A model generated the notes under the pieces. The model was given only the letters and a program-made list of their open reading frames with translations, ran no database searches and had not been told where the DNA came from. This document shows, piece after piece, positions 9,568-19,925 of a DNA stretch of 21,487 nucleotides. This DNA is from Funneliformis mosseae. Lineage: Eukaryota > Glomeromycota > Glomeromycetes > Glomerales > Glomeraceae. The position numbers and the translations under genes were made by a program. Each line of letters opens with the position of its first letter. The stretch's first letter is position 1. The stretch lies in the NCBI GenBank assembly GCA_910592005.1, contig CAJVPP010001237.1, positions 1-21,487 of the forward strand, in the 5' to 3' direction.

Positions 9568-10120
9568 TCATCATGTGAATTAGAAATGAAAATTGCTTAG
9601 TAACAACATTTAAATACTAAAAAACTTGATTAATGATAGTTGAATGAAATTGCCCTTGCAAATCGAAACAAATGATTTTCGTATGTTGGTCTATCGAGGG
9701 ATAATCAAAATATTGATAGATTGTTTATATTAGGATAAGTTTATTATTATTTTTATTATTTGATCAACTAGCTAGAATTTATTCTTTTGCAGAAGTAAAT
9801 CAAATATCTATTGATAAAAAATAATAAAAATAAATAAAGACTACAAAGAAGAAATGGTCTAAAGAAAATATTGATAAAACTTGTTTTTTATTATTTGCAA
9901 TAACATTTGGGTAAAAATTAAATTTCGTCAATTTCTTAATATGCATAATCCTAAATTTTTTACTTTTACATTTTCCTTTGCTAATTTTTTTATTTACATT
10001 CAAATACGACTTGAATTTTATAAAATTCAATAAAATTCTATTGTATTATCAGTAAAATTAGAATAATCAGTCTTTGTAATAATTTTATAAAAAAAAGTTT
10101 CTGATGCATGCAACACACTC
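9568..10120. other. Gene-free spacer
   Basis: AT-rich, stop-dense DNA between the BTB-TLDc promoter side and the transposable element at 10121. The minus-strand frame 9800-10030 is Lys/Phe/Ile-rich with no family resemblance and is not annotated as a gene. Confidence 0.4.
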
Positions 10121-10261
10121 TAGGGATGTAGTCACGGTCATGGCCATCTCTGACGACCGATTTTTGACCGACCGGTTTGACAGACTGAACATGTCATGCT
10201 TTTAATTAGCAAAAAAATTTTATTATATTAACAATTTAATAGTCATTTATTTAATATAATG

Positions 10262-11030
10262 ATGTGGGCGAAATCCTATTTTCAAATCCTAAATATTTCG
10301 GCTGATCCGAAATTTGTTCCTAAATTCCGTAATTTGGGAGAAAATCCGAATTATTCCGAAATATTTTAGTCTTCCGATACTATCCGATATATCCGAAAAT
10401 AGGTTAATTCAATAAATTAAAATGTAAAACTATTTGTCTAAAATAGTTTTTAACCGTAATTTAATTAATTAATTATTTTTTATTTATTTATTTTTCGATT
10501 TTTTTTTACATTCAAAATCTATAATATGGGAACACATATTAAACAAGGTCGACAAATTTCAAAAGGACATTATAATGCTACCTGTGCTTATTGTAAAAAA
10601 TATGGTATAAGGGATCACCAAAAATATGTGAAGAGCATTCGGCAAATTTATGTCCAGAAGTACCATCTGAAGTTTGAGAGGTATTTGAAGATGTTGATTA
10701 TGAATTTTTACAAGAAGCAGAAGATTTCGAAAATGAACAATTTAATTATGAGGAAGAAATTGAAAGTATAGTAAATTTAGATGCGGAGCAGGTTTAGATA
10801 AAATAATGAAAGAAAATGTAGATGATAATGATTTGTTTTGATAATGATTACATAATTAATAAACTGTTTAAAATTTATTTTTTAAATATATTTATTCTAT
10901 TATTTATAAATTACGGATAATTAATTTCGGATAGGGTTTTGGAATATCGGAAAATTACACTATCGGGCGAAAGTAATTTCGGACAATTTCGGTTTCGGAT
11001 ATGGGCGATATATATCGGTTTCGCCCACAT
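10262..11030. mobile_element. Nested element with ATGTGGGCGAAA inverted ends
   Basis: ATGTGGGCGAAA at 10262-10273 is exactly repeated in reverse complement at 11019-11030. Inside each end are many short copies of atccgaaat / tccgatat (left) and the complementary ttcggata / atttcgg (right), i.e. subterminal repeats of the kind hAT transposases bind. A broken BED-finger fragment lies inside, supporting hAT affiliation. A target duplication was not resolved in the flanking tataat-rich DNA. Confidence 0.65.
10526..10797 (+). pseudogene. N-terminal hAT transposase fragment (BED zinc finger), broken
   Basis: MGTHIKQGRQISKGHYNATC followed by AYC gives the first half of a BED zinc finger (Cys-x2-Cys). 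About 10610-10670, in another frame, GSPKICEEHSANLCPEVPSE supplies the His and Cys half (HSANLC). The two halves need a frameshift near 10600-10612. A TGA follows at about 10674, and after it comes an acidic stretch EVFEDVDYEFLQEAEDFENE to a TAG at 10795-10797. The RNase-H-like catalytic core and dimerisation region of a full hAT transposase (usually 500-700 residues) are absent. It is a relic of the transposase that once mobilised the surrounding element. The family call rests on the ISKGHY-x-ATC-x2-C pattern typical of fungal hAT proteins. Confidence 0.7.
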
Positions 11031-11104
11031 TACTATATATAAACTAGTAGTAAATTGCCAGTTAAAATCTGTAGGCAAGGCCTTTGACCGACCTTTAACT
11101 CCAA

Positions 11105-13030
11105 CATTTAGCGTATGAACAACGTATCTTAATAATATTATCGTAGCTCTTAAATTTGGTATATCTAATTCTCGTACAACTTCTCATTAATTCCAATAAT
11201 ATTCTATGTTTTATTGAAGTTACAAAATCTTTTAACAAACATGTAATAGAAATTCAACCGAAGCTTGATCAATTTAGATATTTAATTTCCTTTTTTTTTT
11301 TATTTCAAACTACAGCGCCATTCATACAATAAAAATTAAAAAAGTTTATTAAATCTTGACCATAAAAAAGCGTACATTATTTATATTTTTATCCTCATAA
11401 AACAAACTTTCGATGAATCTTTTTTTTACTATTGGTTATCAGTTACATTACATGAGTGATTAGTCATTTAATATTAAAAGTATTCATGTATCGTATCATC
11501 ACGTCAAAAAATCAACAGAAACTTTAAAATTTTTTTACCTTTTTAATGTACTGTTAACTATATAACATTCAAAAGCAAATATTGATGTCTTTACAACAAT
11601 TTATCACATTTACCAAGCAAGTTCGCAATTAGATACTTATTTCTTTTATTAGCAAACTTCCTCAATTTTTAAAATATTGAGAGGTGATAATTCATCTCAA
11701 TATTCCTTTAAATTGTGATCTAAAAAGAGCTCTAACAAACTTCGGAAAGTATTTATATGTAATTTTTAAATAAAACAATTTTTTCAAGAATGCAAGTAAT
11801 TCATGGGGGGTTGGGAATAAACGGGATTACTTTTTTCTGAAAGAAAAACTGTAGTACTTTTTATTCGTTAATCTTTCACGTTTTATTTATAATCTTTTTT
11901 ACAAACTATTATATTACATTTTATAAAATTTACAATTATTGTAATTTCTATACGAAAACGTAATGGATAAATGTGGTACTTTGCTATTTTTTTGTTTTTA
12001 GAATAAATAAACGGTAAATAAGATAAAAAATTTTAAGAAATCAATTAATCACGCAAACGATTTATTATTCCATCATATATAATTTACAATCTATTCAGGC
12101 TTATTCTCATATTGCTAATACAGATAATAGAAAATCTAGGATGAATCTACTTAATTCCTAAAGAAAATAAGCTAATTTTACTGAATTTCTTGAATATTGG
12201 ATGATACCACATTACAAAACCAACTTTTTCAATTTTCTATCAAAAGCGACTTATAAATATTCTTGATAAAGACAACTGGAAATGATTTCGATTAAAAATT
12301 CTCGTTAATCAAAGATACTGTACTGCATATCTTATAAAAAAAAACTATGCATTTGAAATATATGTAAATCAAATTTACACAAAAAGGCCTAACACATCGT
12401 GTTTTGATTTGTTCTTTGCAATTTGCGTTGTCGTAATCCAAAAAGGTTAAAAATTCTAGGATTATTGAAGCGAATATACAGTACATCGTGAGAAAAATAA
12501 TGCAAGTGATGCTAAAAATCCTTATAATAAATATGGCTCAAACCAAATGAATAGCTATTATATCAAACTAAATGACCAAATAAATGTACTGTAAAAACCC
12601 AAAATTATTACTGCTAATATCCTGGCTGTGTTAAGGAATAAATTATCATCAATGCTTCCGTAATGGGTTTATAATTTGAATGTTATATATGAAATTCAAT
12701 ACAATCATCATTGGAATTTCCATTTGATAAGATATAACTATTGTGATTGAGTAAAAATCGTTATAAGATATATAAGCTTCATCTGGATACTGGGCAAATA
12801 CACCTTGTTATATTTCTAATCACATAAAAAATCAAGTAAAATGCTTTATACAAGAATTGAATGGCTTTAAGGTTGGATTTATCCTGTACCAAAAAGTTAT
12901 TTGGACTGGGTCGTCTATAAGTCCCGGTTTTTAAACCTGTCCTTTAATACCTATAGCTTTTAGCAAATAAATGCACCTGTTTTATTACTAACAATAATTA
13001 ATTTTATTCGCCTTTCTGATCATCATATGG
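11105..13030. other. Long gene-free AT-rich region
   Basis: Nearly 2 kb without a convincing gene on either strand; open frames are short and low-complexity. Near 12895 a phrase reading ccaaaaagttatttggact could be an eroded Tc1-type transposon end, but no partner was found. No tRNA-like cloverleaf was noticed. Confidence 0.45.
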
Positions 13031-13034
13031 GATA

Positions 13035-13157
13035 AAAAGGAGGAAATCTAAATTTTTCATTAATTTTAGTTCCTAAGATAATTTTAAGTACATGATTATG
13101 ATCAGTCAAGTGGATCAATAAAAAAAAATTTTATCAAAATTTAGATTTCCTCCTTTT
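13035..13157. repeat. Perfect 22-bp inverted repeat, possible MITE or hairpin
   Basis: The 22-mer at 13035-13056 (aaaaggaggaaatctaaatt plus tt) is exactly reverse-complemented at 13136-13157, with a 79-nt AT-rich spacer. The GGAGGAAATCTAAA core is not low complexity, so the match is unlikely to be chance. At 123 bp overall it fits a very small MITE or a transcribed hairpin. The flanks show only ta-like similarity. Confidence 0.6.
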
Positions 13158-13899
13158 CTATTATATATATATTATGACAATGACAAGAAGGTCTAAACCC
13201 TACCACCTTGCAACACCATAATTAGTTAATTCTTTACGTTAAGTAGTAATAATTGCAGTTTTTTATATTATAAAGTTGAAAGTTACAGCAGAGCCGCAGT
13301 AAATTATTTACTGGTAATAACAATCACATAATTCAACAAATTGTGTACTCTTTCAATATAGAAGGAATAACTAATACATCTTTAACATAATATATCCAGT
13401 AAGGTCAAAAATCAAACATCGAGAAATTGAAAAGTGTAAATTTTTACACCTTACTGTAAACTTACGTAAACTTAAGCTAATTTACGCCACCTACATGATA
13501 TTACGCTAAACTTGCTGTTTAATATTTTTTTGATGAATAAGGATGCGATAGACATGTTTCCCAAAACTAAAAGTCATTTTACTTGAAATTTATAAAATTA
13601 ATTTTGAAATATTTAAAATTATAATTTGTTAACGAAACTCTAATTATAAATAGAATGTTAATTTCGCCCTCGTAAATATTAAGAACTTCCAAATCAACAA
13701 AATCATTGATAGAAAAAATTAATAAACATTAACCACTTAAATTTGATTAACCCTCCCTCGATAAACTTTTCCTCGATTCTTAACCTAAATGGTTATAGTG
13801 TTCTGTTAGTTTGACACTTGTTTCAATTGGTTTGCTTTAAATAGTGTTGAATCAATTTTTTTTCCATATACTGTACTCCAAATTGGAGGTCTTTTTTTC
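13158..13899. other. Gene-free spacer upstream of the second BTB-TLDc copy
   Basis: AT-rich, stop-dense DNA. No coding pattern or named repeat was seen. It grades into the promoter-side region of the copy at 14100. Confidence 0.4.
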
Positions 13900-14037
13900 T
13901 ATAAATACAGATTACTTTGTCTGGTTTTACTTATTTCGACTTTTTTACGGATTTCACAAAAAATTCAACTCGCACGAAAATTGTTGTGCAACGATCTACA
14001 TTTCTATTTCCAACTCCGTTTAACGCTAATATAAATA
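13900..14037 (+). promoter_or_regulatory. Candidate promoter of the second BTB-TLDc copy
   Basis: Two exact TATAAATA boxes occur, at 13900-13907 and 14030-14037, respectively about 193 and 63 nt before the ATG at 14100. Only a short leader block directly before the ATG (tttctcac...ttaaaaaaa) resembles the region upstream of the other copy, so the two promoters have largely different sequence. Confidence 0.35.
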
Positions 14038-14099
14038 TGTAAAATAACTCTAAAATTTGATTTTCATTTTATTTCTCACGTTAAAAAAATTTTTTTTTA

Positions 14100-15639
14100 A
14101 TGGGAGATAATAAATTTTTACCGAAATTATCGCAAAATTTACTTGAATGTTTAGAGGATGATGAATATTATGATGTTAAGATTGAAGTTGGGACGGATCC
14201 TCATGTAAAAGTGTTTCGTGCTCATATGATAATTTTATATTATCGTTCTCCTTATTTTGCAAAGAATTTTGTCCACCAACAAAAAGAAAAATGATGGAAC
14301 TTTGGTGCATATTAAATTAACTAATATCCTGCCTGAAACATTTCATGTAATCCTGAGGTAATTTAAATTAGATTTGCTTTAATGTATGATAAAATATATT
14401 TTAAATTTTTAATAATTTTTTTTTTTTTTTGTTTATTTTAAGGTATATTTATGGAGCAAGACTTTCTTTGGAGGAATATGATACTTTAGATACTATTAAT
14501 GTCTTGGTTGCTGCTGGTGAATTAAATCTTCAAGAATTGGTTATCCATTTACAATTATTTTTAATTGAAAATAAAAATGATTGGATGGAAAATAACTTTA
14601 ACTCGATATATCAGACAAGTTTTAAACATGATTCTTTCTTGGAACTTCAAAAATTTTGTACCAATTTAATGTTAAAAGAACCAGAAAAATTATTTAATTC
14701 CGTTGATTTTGTTTCAATTCCAGAAAAATCTTTGATCACTCTTATTCAAAATGATAAACTTTCAATGAGTGGAGTTCAAATTTGGGATCATGTACTTAAA
14801 TGGGGACTCGCTCAAAACCCGGAACTTTCTTCGGATCCTTCTAATTTTTCAAAGGATGACTTCAAAATTTTGATGAATACCTTACAACAATGCATCCCAT
14901 TTATAAGATTTCGAAATTTAACTTCCAGGGAATTTTTGACTAAAGTTCTTCCTTACAAGAAGGTGTTGCCAAAAGAATTATATGTAGATTTAACTAATTA
15001 TTTCTTGGACTATTGGACTATGACTATAAACCAAGTGACGTTTCAAAACCTCAGTTAACTAAGGAAATTAAAATGGTTGATACAAAAATTATTAATTCAC
15101 AAATTATCACAGATAAACATGTTGAATTAATCTCAAAATGGATTAATAGAACAGATGTTAAAGACGAACTAAAAATTCAATATGAATTTAAATTATTACT
15201 TTGTGGATCTCGTGATGGGTTTGCATCCAAAAATTTCCATGAAATTTGCGATAATCAAACTCGTACCGTAACGATTTTCAAAGTGAAAGGTAGAGACGAA
15301 ATTCTTGGAGGATACAATCCCGTTGCATGGATTGATCCTTTGTCATTTTATATTTCATTTACTACAACTATTGAAAGTTTTATCTTCTCTTTTAAGGGTA
15401 AAGATAATATTGAAAATTGCATTTTAAGTCGGGTAAAATATAATAATTTTGCTATAAAGAATGGGAGAAATCATGGTCCATCTTTTGGTCAGACAGATCT
15501 TAATATACATGGAAATGCTTTTTTTGATCAAAGTTGTTGTGTAAAGAATTCTTATGAAAAAGAAATCAGAGAAACCGAAGATTACTTTTCTATAGAAGAA
15601 TATGAAGTATTTCAAGTCAAAAAAAAAAATAAACAGTAG
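14100..15639 (+). pseudogene. BTB-BACK-TLDc copy broken by two indels
   Basis: It is a close paralogue of the gene at 7899-9385 with the same architecture. Exon 1 is 14100-14357, with an 85-nt GT-AG intron 14358-14442 at the same split Arg codon, then exon 2 from 14443. Exon 1 starts MGDNKFLPKLSQNLL but one extra T in TTTT at 14255-14258 (TTT in the other copy) shifts the frame and ends it at 14294. In exon 2 the 8-mer tggactat is tandemly duplicated (15006-15013 and 15014-15021), shifting the frame between BACK and TLDc; the first part stops at 15058. The TLDc part then reads on in its own frame (LLCGSRDGF, DEILGGYNPVAW, GPSFGQTDLNI, EEYEVFQV) to TAG at 15639. Everything outside the two lesions stays open, so inactivation is recent, or the 1-nt change is a homopolymer sequencing error. 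The 8-bp duplication is harder to explain as an error. Confidence 0.85.
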
Positions 15640-16356
15640 CATACAAATAAAATTTCTGCAAATTTTTTTTTTAGATTAAAAATTAATACAAAAACGCTTT
15701 CATTTATTTATTTTTTTTTTAAAAAAAAAAAAATTGTATATGTTTCTATTCACCTCTTCGGAATCGGTACCATCTCAACTGATTAAGTTAACGCTAATAT
15801 ATAAAAACACCGCAGTATCCCTTAGTTATTTTTGAAAACTTGTCCATTTTGGAATAAATTATATAGGCTGAAAATCAAATGATGTATCTTTTTGAGATTA
15901 TAAAATTGAAAAAATTGTAATTATATTTAATTTTAGTTGGATTAAATTTTAATGTTCAAGATTGACATAAATTATCATAAGAATAGCATAAGCTGTCACG
16001 CTCTAGCTATAAATAATGAATTAATTATTTCGGCTTTAACTTTATAAAATATTTTTTTTATTTAAAAAAATTAGTATTTAATTCAATATTGTGATGATAA
16101 AACGTTATTTCAGTCTGTAATGTACTAAATCGATTTTTAAATACATTCAAATATTAATGATGCAATATAAATAGCCGCCAGTGCCATCTCTTGCCTCTAA
16201 GGTGTTGCTAATTATTTTCAAGCCTTCTGAAAGATCTTTAGTTACAATTTAGACTTTTTCAAACTGCAAATATGACTATTGTTACATTACAGTCCAAAGA
16301 CACCATAATTTCGTATCTTAATTGTTTTCGATATTTGCAGTAAGATCATTATAGGT
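15640..16356. other. Gene-free spacer
   Basis: It starts with T- and A-runs after the BTB-TLDc pseudogene (aataaa at about 15646 could be its polyadenylation signal). It is otherwise AT-rich without coding signal. Confidence 0.4.
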
Positions 16357-16648
16357 TGTCAAGGTGACAGGTTGGCAGGATGACAAAATGGCAGGATGTC
16401 AAGCTGTCTTAATAATTATTTTTATATAAATGCGAGCCGAAATCCTTAAACAGTTCAACACACCACGCTCGCCCTTCTTGTATACACCTTAAAAAACATT
16501 CCTTTATCCCTTCGTGATATTTTCGTTTTCACCGTTTTAACATTTTAATTTTATATTTGTAATTCCGTTTATTTTTAATTTCCGTATTTTATTATTTTTC
16601 GTAATTGCGCAGGTTTAATTAGCAATTATTTAGTTTAATATATTGACA
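16357..16648 (+). mobile_element. Possible solo LTR or orphan promoter
   Basis: The segment is bounded by TGTCA (16357) and TGACA (ending 16648), the short inverted ends typical of LTRs. Inside are a direct repeat ggcaggatg-a/t-caa (16374 and 16390), a TATATAAA box (16423-16430), then a C-rich start-like region (aacacaccacgctcgccc) and a T-rich tract, resembling U3-R-U5. The candidate 5-bp flanks (taggt and ttgca) do not match and no internal retrotransposon sequence is adjacent. The alternative is a gene promoter whose gene has been lost, or a non-coding transcript. Confidence 0.35.
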
Positions 16649-16994
16649 TTGCAAAAGTGTAGAGCGCCGACTTTGAGGCAACACTGATTAATTTGATATT
16701 TTTAAATAAATTTAGCGTCAACATTTGCTTCATTTTTACTTAATTAAACCCTTCTGCTTACATTTAAAAGTGTTTATAAATACATAAACGAAAGAACTGT
16801 ATACAACACTATAAATATAGGTTTCGTTTATATATCTTTAACCTATATCCCCATACTTTGTTATTTAATTAAGAACGTAACAAGATGTTTTCAAATGATT
16901 TGGTCCACTTCAAAGGTGAAAATAAAAATATTAATTAAATTTGAGCAAGTTAAAATTAAGTATTTTTTGATATTTGAATGGACTAATTTCTCAT

Positions 16995-17967
16995 TCAAAC
17001 TAGTGTCTGAAGAATTTTTAAATATGCAGGGTAAATCGTTGTTAAGGAATCGGGTATATTTGGTAGGATAGTTATTTCAGTTTCACCGCAACAAAGTTCC
17101 GTTAAGGAGTTGGGTAATGTTGGTAGGATAGTTATTGGAGTATTAGAGCAATTAAGATAAGTTAAGGAGTTGGGTAATGTTGGTAGGATAGTTATGTCAG
17201 TAATGGAGCAATTAAGTTCTGTTAAGGAGCTGGGTAATGTTGGAAGCTATTTAATTTAGTATTATAACAGATGAGCTCCGTTAAGGAGTTAGGTAATGTT
17301 GGTAGGATAGTTATTATAGTATCAGAGCAATCAAGTTTCGTTAAGGAGTTGGGTAATGTTGATAGGATAGTTATTAGAGTTTTATAACACCTGAGTATAG
17401 TTAAGGAGTTGGGTAATGGTGGTAGGACAGTTATTTGAGTATAAGAGCAATAAAGTTCAGTTAAGGAATTTGGTAAAGTTGGTAGGCTGGTAATTTGAGT
17501 ACTAATACATTTGAGCACTTTTAATTTCCGATATCTTTGCAATCCGCCTGAGACATTTAATAAGTAATCCTTATTTTTATAATTAATGGTTAAATTAATA
17601 GAATCATCATATATAATTAATTCAAGGTTTATGATCCTTTTTTCTAATTCATTAATAATTTCTTGTTTTTCTTTGGATACTTCTTCTCGTTCTCTAACCT
17701 TTTCTTCTAAATTATTAATAATTACTCGCTTGGCTTTGGCCTCTTCTTCTAAATTTTTAATAATTTCTTTGGTTTCTTCTTCTCGTTCTCTAACCTTTTC
17801 TTCCAAATTATTCATATTGGCCTTGGTTTCTTCTTCTCGCTCTCCAACCTTTTCTTCTAAAGATTTGAATTGTAAACGTAACCCTTCGTTACGTTGCTCT
17901 AACTCCTTAACTCTCCTCTCATTTCCAAATTTTTTAAGGATTTTTCCAAATTATTCTTTAAAACCAT
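16995..17967 (-). pseudogene. Coiled-coil plus leucine-rich-repeat protein, two frame breaks
   Basis: The central open frame (17815-17222) begins MNNLEEKVREREEETKEI, a strongly heptad-like Glu/Lys/Arg coiled coil. It then passes a linker (about residues 70-95) and enters LRR units of exactly 20 residues with the pattern LPTLPNSLTELYCSYTQIT. Eight units of 60 nt fill 17520-17041. The fourth from the end is 59 nt (a lost base near 17241-17246), so the frame stops at 17222; the remaining three units and a YLKILQTLV tail are clean in the next frame to a TGA at 16997-16995. Upstream, coiled-coil sequence continues (RRVKELEQRNEGLRLQ) toward an ATG at 17967, but with a frame change near the T6 run 17930-17935. 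The LPxLPxxL type is the bacterial class of LRR. Such proteins are typical for protein-protein binding; the partner is unknown. No intron was seen. Confidence 0.7.
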
Positions 17968-19182
17968 TTTTGATTGAATTTTTTTTTATTTAATTTGTTC
18001 GGATGGATATTTCAATGTTTTTCTTGCACCAATAGAAATCTCTCTTTTACTCAGCCCTCGGTTCAACTGTAAATAATTCCCTTAATTAATCTAGTCTGCT
18101 CGGGATAGCTTAAAAAGGATCTACCGTTCCTTGTCTTACCAAATAAATTAACTGCACGTTGTTTTAACGAGTTTATTATGAAATTCGCAACGGAACTTAT
18201 TTATATCGAGGGAAATTCAACCTTACAAAAATTCTCAAAAAGAATGAAAATGATGAACTAATATAATGATGTCGTTGGAAGATACCGTCATAAAAAAAGA
18301 TTTTATATAATTTCGAATGAAAGACGTTGATTATTTTTATGAATATTTTTTTTTTGAAAGTTCTATCTATATACTGTCGTGTAAAAAGAGTAAGTAAAGT
18401 ACAATATATAAAATAATTGGATATACAAGTCCGATAAATTGAATAATACGTACGTAAAGTATTTACTGCGCCAACTTAGGAGACTGACTAACTACAAAGG
18501 CATAATTCAACGATCCACCTTTGGAAGAAAATCAACGAAGCAACTTTTGAAGCGATCCAAAAAAAAAATTCCAAACCGAAAGAAATTACCTAGGAAAAAA
18601 AAATTAAATTAAAATAATTTAATTTAAGGATAAAATCAATAAAAAAAACTTACTGTAATAACTAAATTACACAAGTGAATCGTGTAAATAAAAATTTATA
18701 TTAATTATAGAGTGTCTTTTCTCAAGACTTATTAATACAAAACAAAGTCGAACTACCTACCGAAACATTTATATTAAATTCTAAGATAATAAATATAAAT
18801 TATTTAATTATATACGCGTCGTTACCTTTAGCAATATTGATACCGTCTAAAAAAAAAAAAAATTTGAAAAATAATGAATAAAAAAAAACCAGTTAACTGC
18901 ATAATAATAATTAAAGCAATCATCTTTCAGCCTGATGTTTCCAAAGGTTTCCAATGGTGAAAAAAAACCAATCAACCCAAAATAAAAAAAATTACCTAAT
19001 ACTTGTAGAAGTGATCTAACACGAAACAGAAGCCTAAAAGAAAAGAAAAAAACTGACCCACACATGATTTTTTTGGAACTCAACCTTTTATCATTTCTAA
19101 AAAATATTTTTATTTTCGATTTAGCAGATATTTGGATAATATTTCCGGAACAATATTTCAAAAAAATTTGTTTGTCATATAA
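17968..19182. other. Gene-free region
   Basis: About 1.2 kb without a supported gene. The minus-strand frame 18847-19188 is Phe/Ser-rich, overlaps poly-A runs and has no family resemblance. actgcgccaactt near 18467 repeats a motif seen near 252. Confidence 0.4.
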
Positions 19183-19300
19183 GGCCATGCAACTTCGATT
19201 TTTCGGTTCATGTCACCTGGCTGGATCACTTTTTCAAATTTTAACGAAAAAAAGTTTATATATAAAAAGTTTATCATGTGACTATAATGTGTAATTTTTA
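19183..19300 (+). repeat. Left-end copy of the dispersed repeat at 3353
   Basis: taaggccatgcaacttcgat and tttttcggtt, followed downstream by aaaaagtttatata, match the first about 110 nt of the repeat at 3353 in the same orientation. Similarity fades after about 19300. The next stretch with similarity is the inverted block from 19490. Confidence 0.5.
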
Positions 19301-19489
19301 TTGGTAGATTAAAACTTTATTGTAATATCGATATGTATAATTCCTTTCTTACAACTCATTAGTTTCATGCAGCTTCCCGAGCAATACATTGTGCTGAAAT
19401 TTTTTCTCCAACTAATGTTTTGATGAGCTAAACTTTACTTCAAAATCTGCTTTCCACCAATCAGATGATAAATATAGAATCAATATATT

Positions 19490-19925
19490 TCCAAAAAAAA
19501 TCTTTTATTTTTGTTTCTTTCTCAACAGGTAAACCTTTCCAATCCTTCAAAACTTTAGAATTGTAACTTATATAATAGGCATTTTGACAGAGTTAAGATA
19601 ATTTTGAAATTAAATGTGATTGTTGTATGATTAGGCTAGGCATAGAAATTTTAAATAGAATTTTAAAATTTATACAGTTAGTTTTCTTTTTCTTTTTCAT
19701 ATGTAAATTTTTTATATATTATTATTTTACCACTTTCTTTTAAATAAAATTTGATATGCTGATTTTATTATGTAAGATAATATGATAAAATTTTTACTAT
19801 AAAAAATCCTAAATTTTCGTAAATTTGAAAATTTACTCTGTATAGCCTTATTCCTTAAAGATTAACCAATCAAATGGCAGAATATCTATATATAAACTTT
19901 TTTTTATTAATAAAAATTAGATTCA
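19490..19925 (-). mobile_element. Inverted second copy of the dispersed repeat
   Basis: Read on the minus strand, this stretch follows 3440-3935 block by block: attaataaaaaaaagtttata, ctgccatttgattggtta, cttacataataaaatcagca, gcctagcctaat, gtcaaaatgcctattata, ttctaaagttttgaaggatt, then gaaacaaaaataaaagattt. The GC-rich ggccgtg/cccggcc parts of the first copy are eroded to AT here, so this is the older or more mutated copy. It is non-coding. Confidence 0.65.

Larger units (their letters stand above)
10121..11104. mobile_element. Second hAT-like non-autonomous element
   Basis: It begins TAGGGATGTAGTCACGGTC with the subterminal gaccgattttt and gaccgaccgg motifs, and ends, read on the minus strand, TTGGAGTTAAAGGTCGGTC. 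This matches the termini and subterminal motifs of the element at 5421-7040. The flanking 8-mers (acacactc and catttagc) do not match, so the target duplication is lost or the right end is misplaced. The interior is mostly another, nested element. Confidence 0.5.

Noticed and set aside
12895..12935. Sequence resembling a Tc1-type transposon end (ccaaaaagttatttggact)
   Set aside because: No inverted partner or TA-flanked second end was found within the window, so it is not listed as an element.
17041..17520. Regularly spaced 60-nt repeats looking like a CRISPR or minisatellite array
   Set aside because: There is no repeat-spacer alternation; translated on the minus strand they are 20-residue LRR units joined to a coiled coil.
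17586..17993. Plus-strand 135-codon frame rich in Ser/Leu
   Set aside because: It lies antisense to the coiled-coil region; its SSRSLTFSS repeats are the complement of Glu/Lys heptads.
18847..19188. Minus-strand 113-codon frame
   Set aside because: Low-complexity Phe/Lys-rich translation over poly-A/T runs, with no domain pattern and no paralogue in the window.
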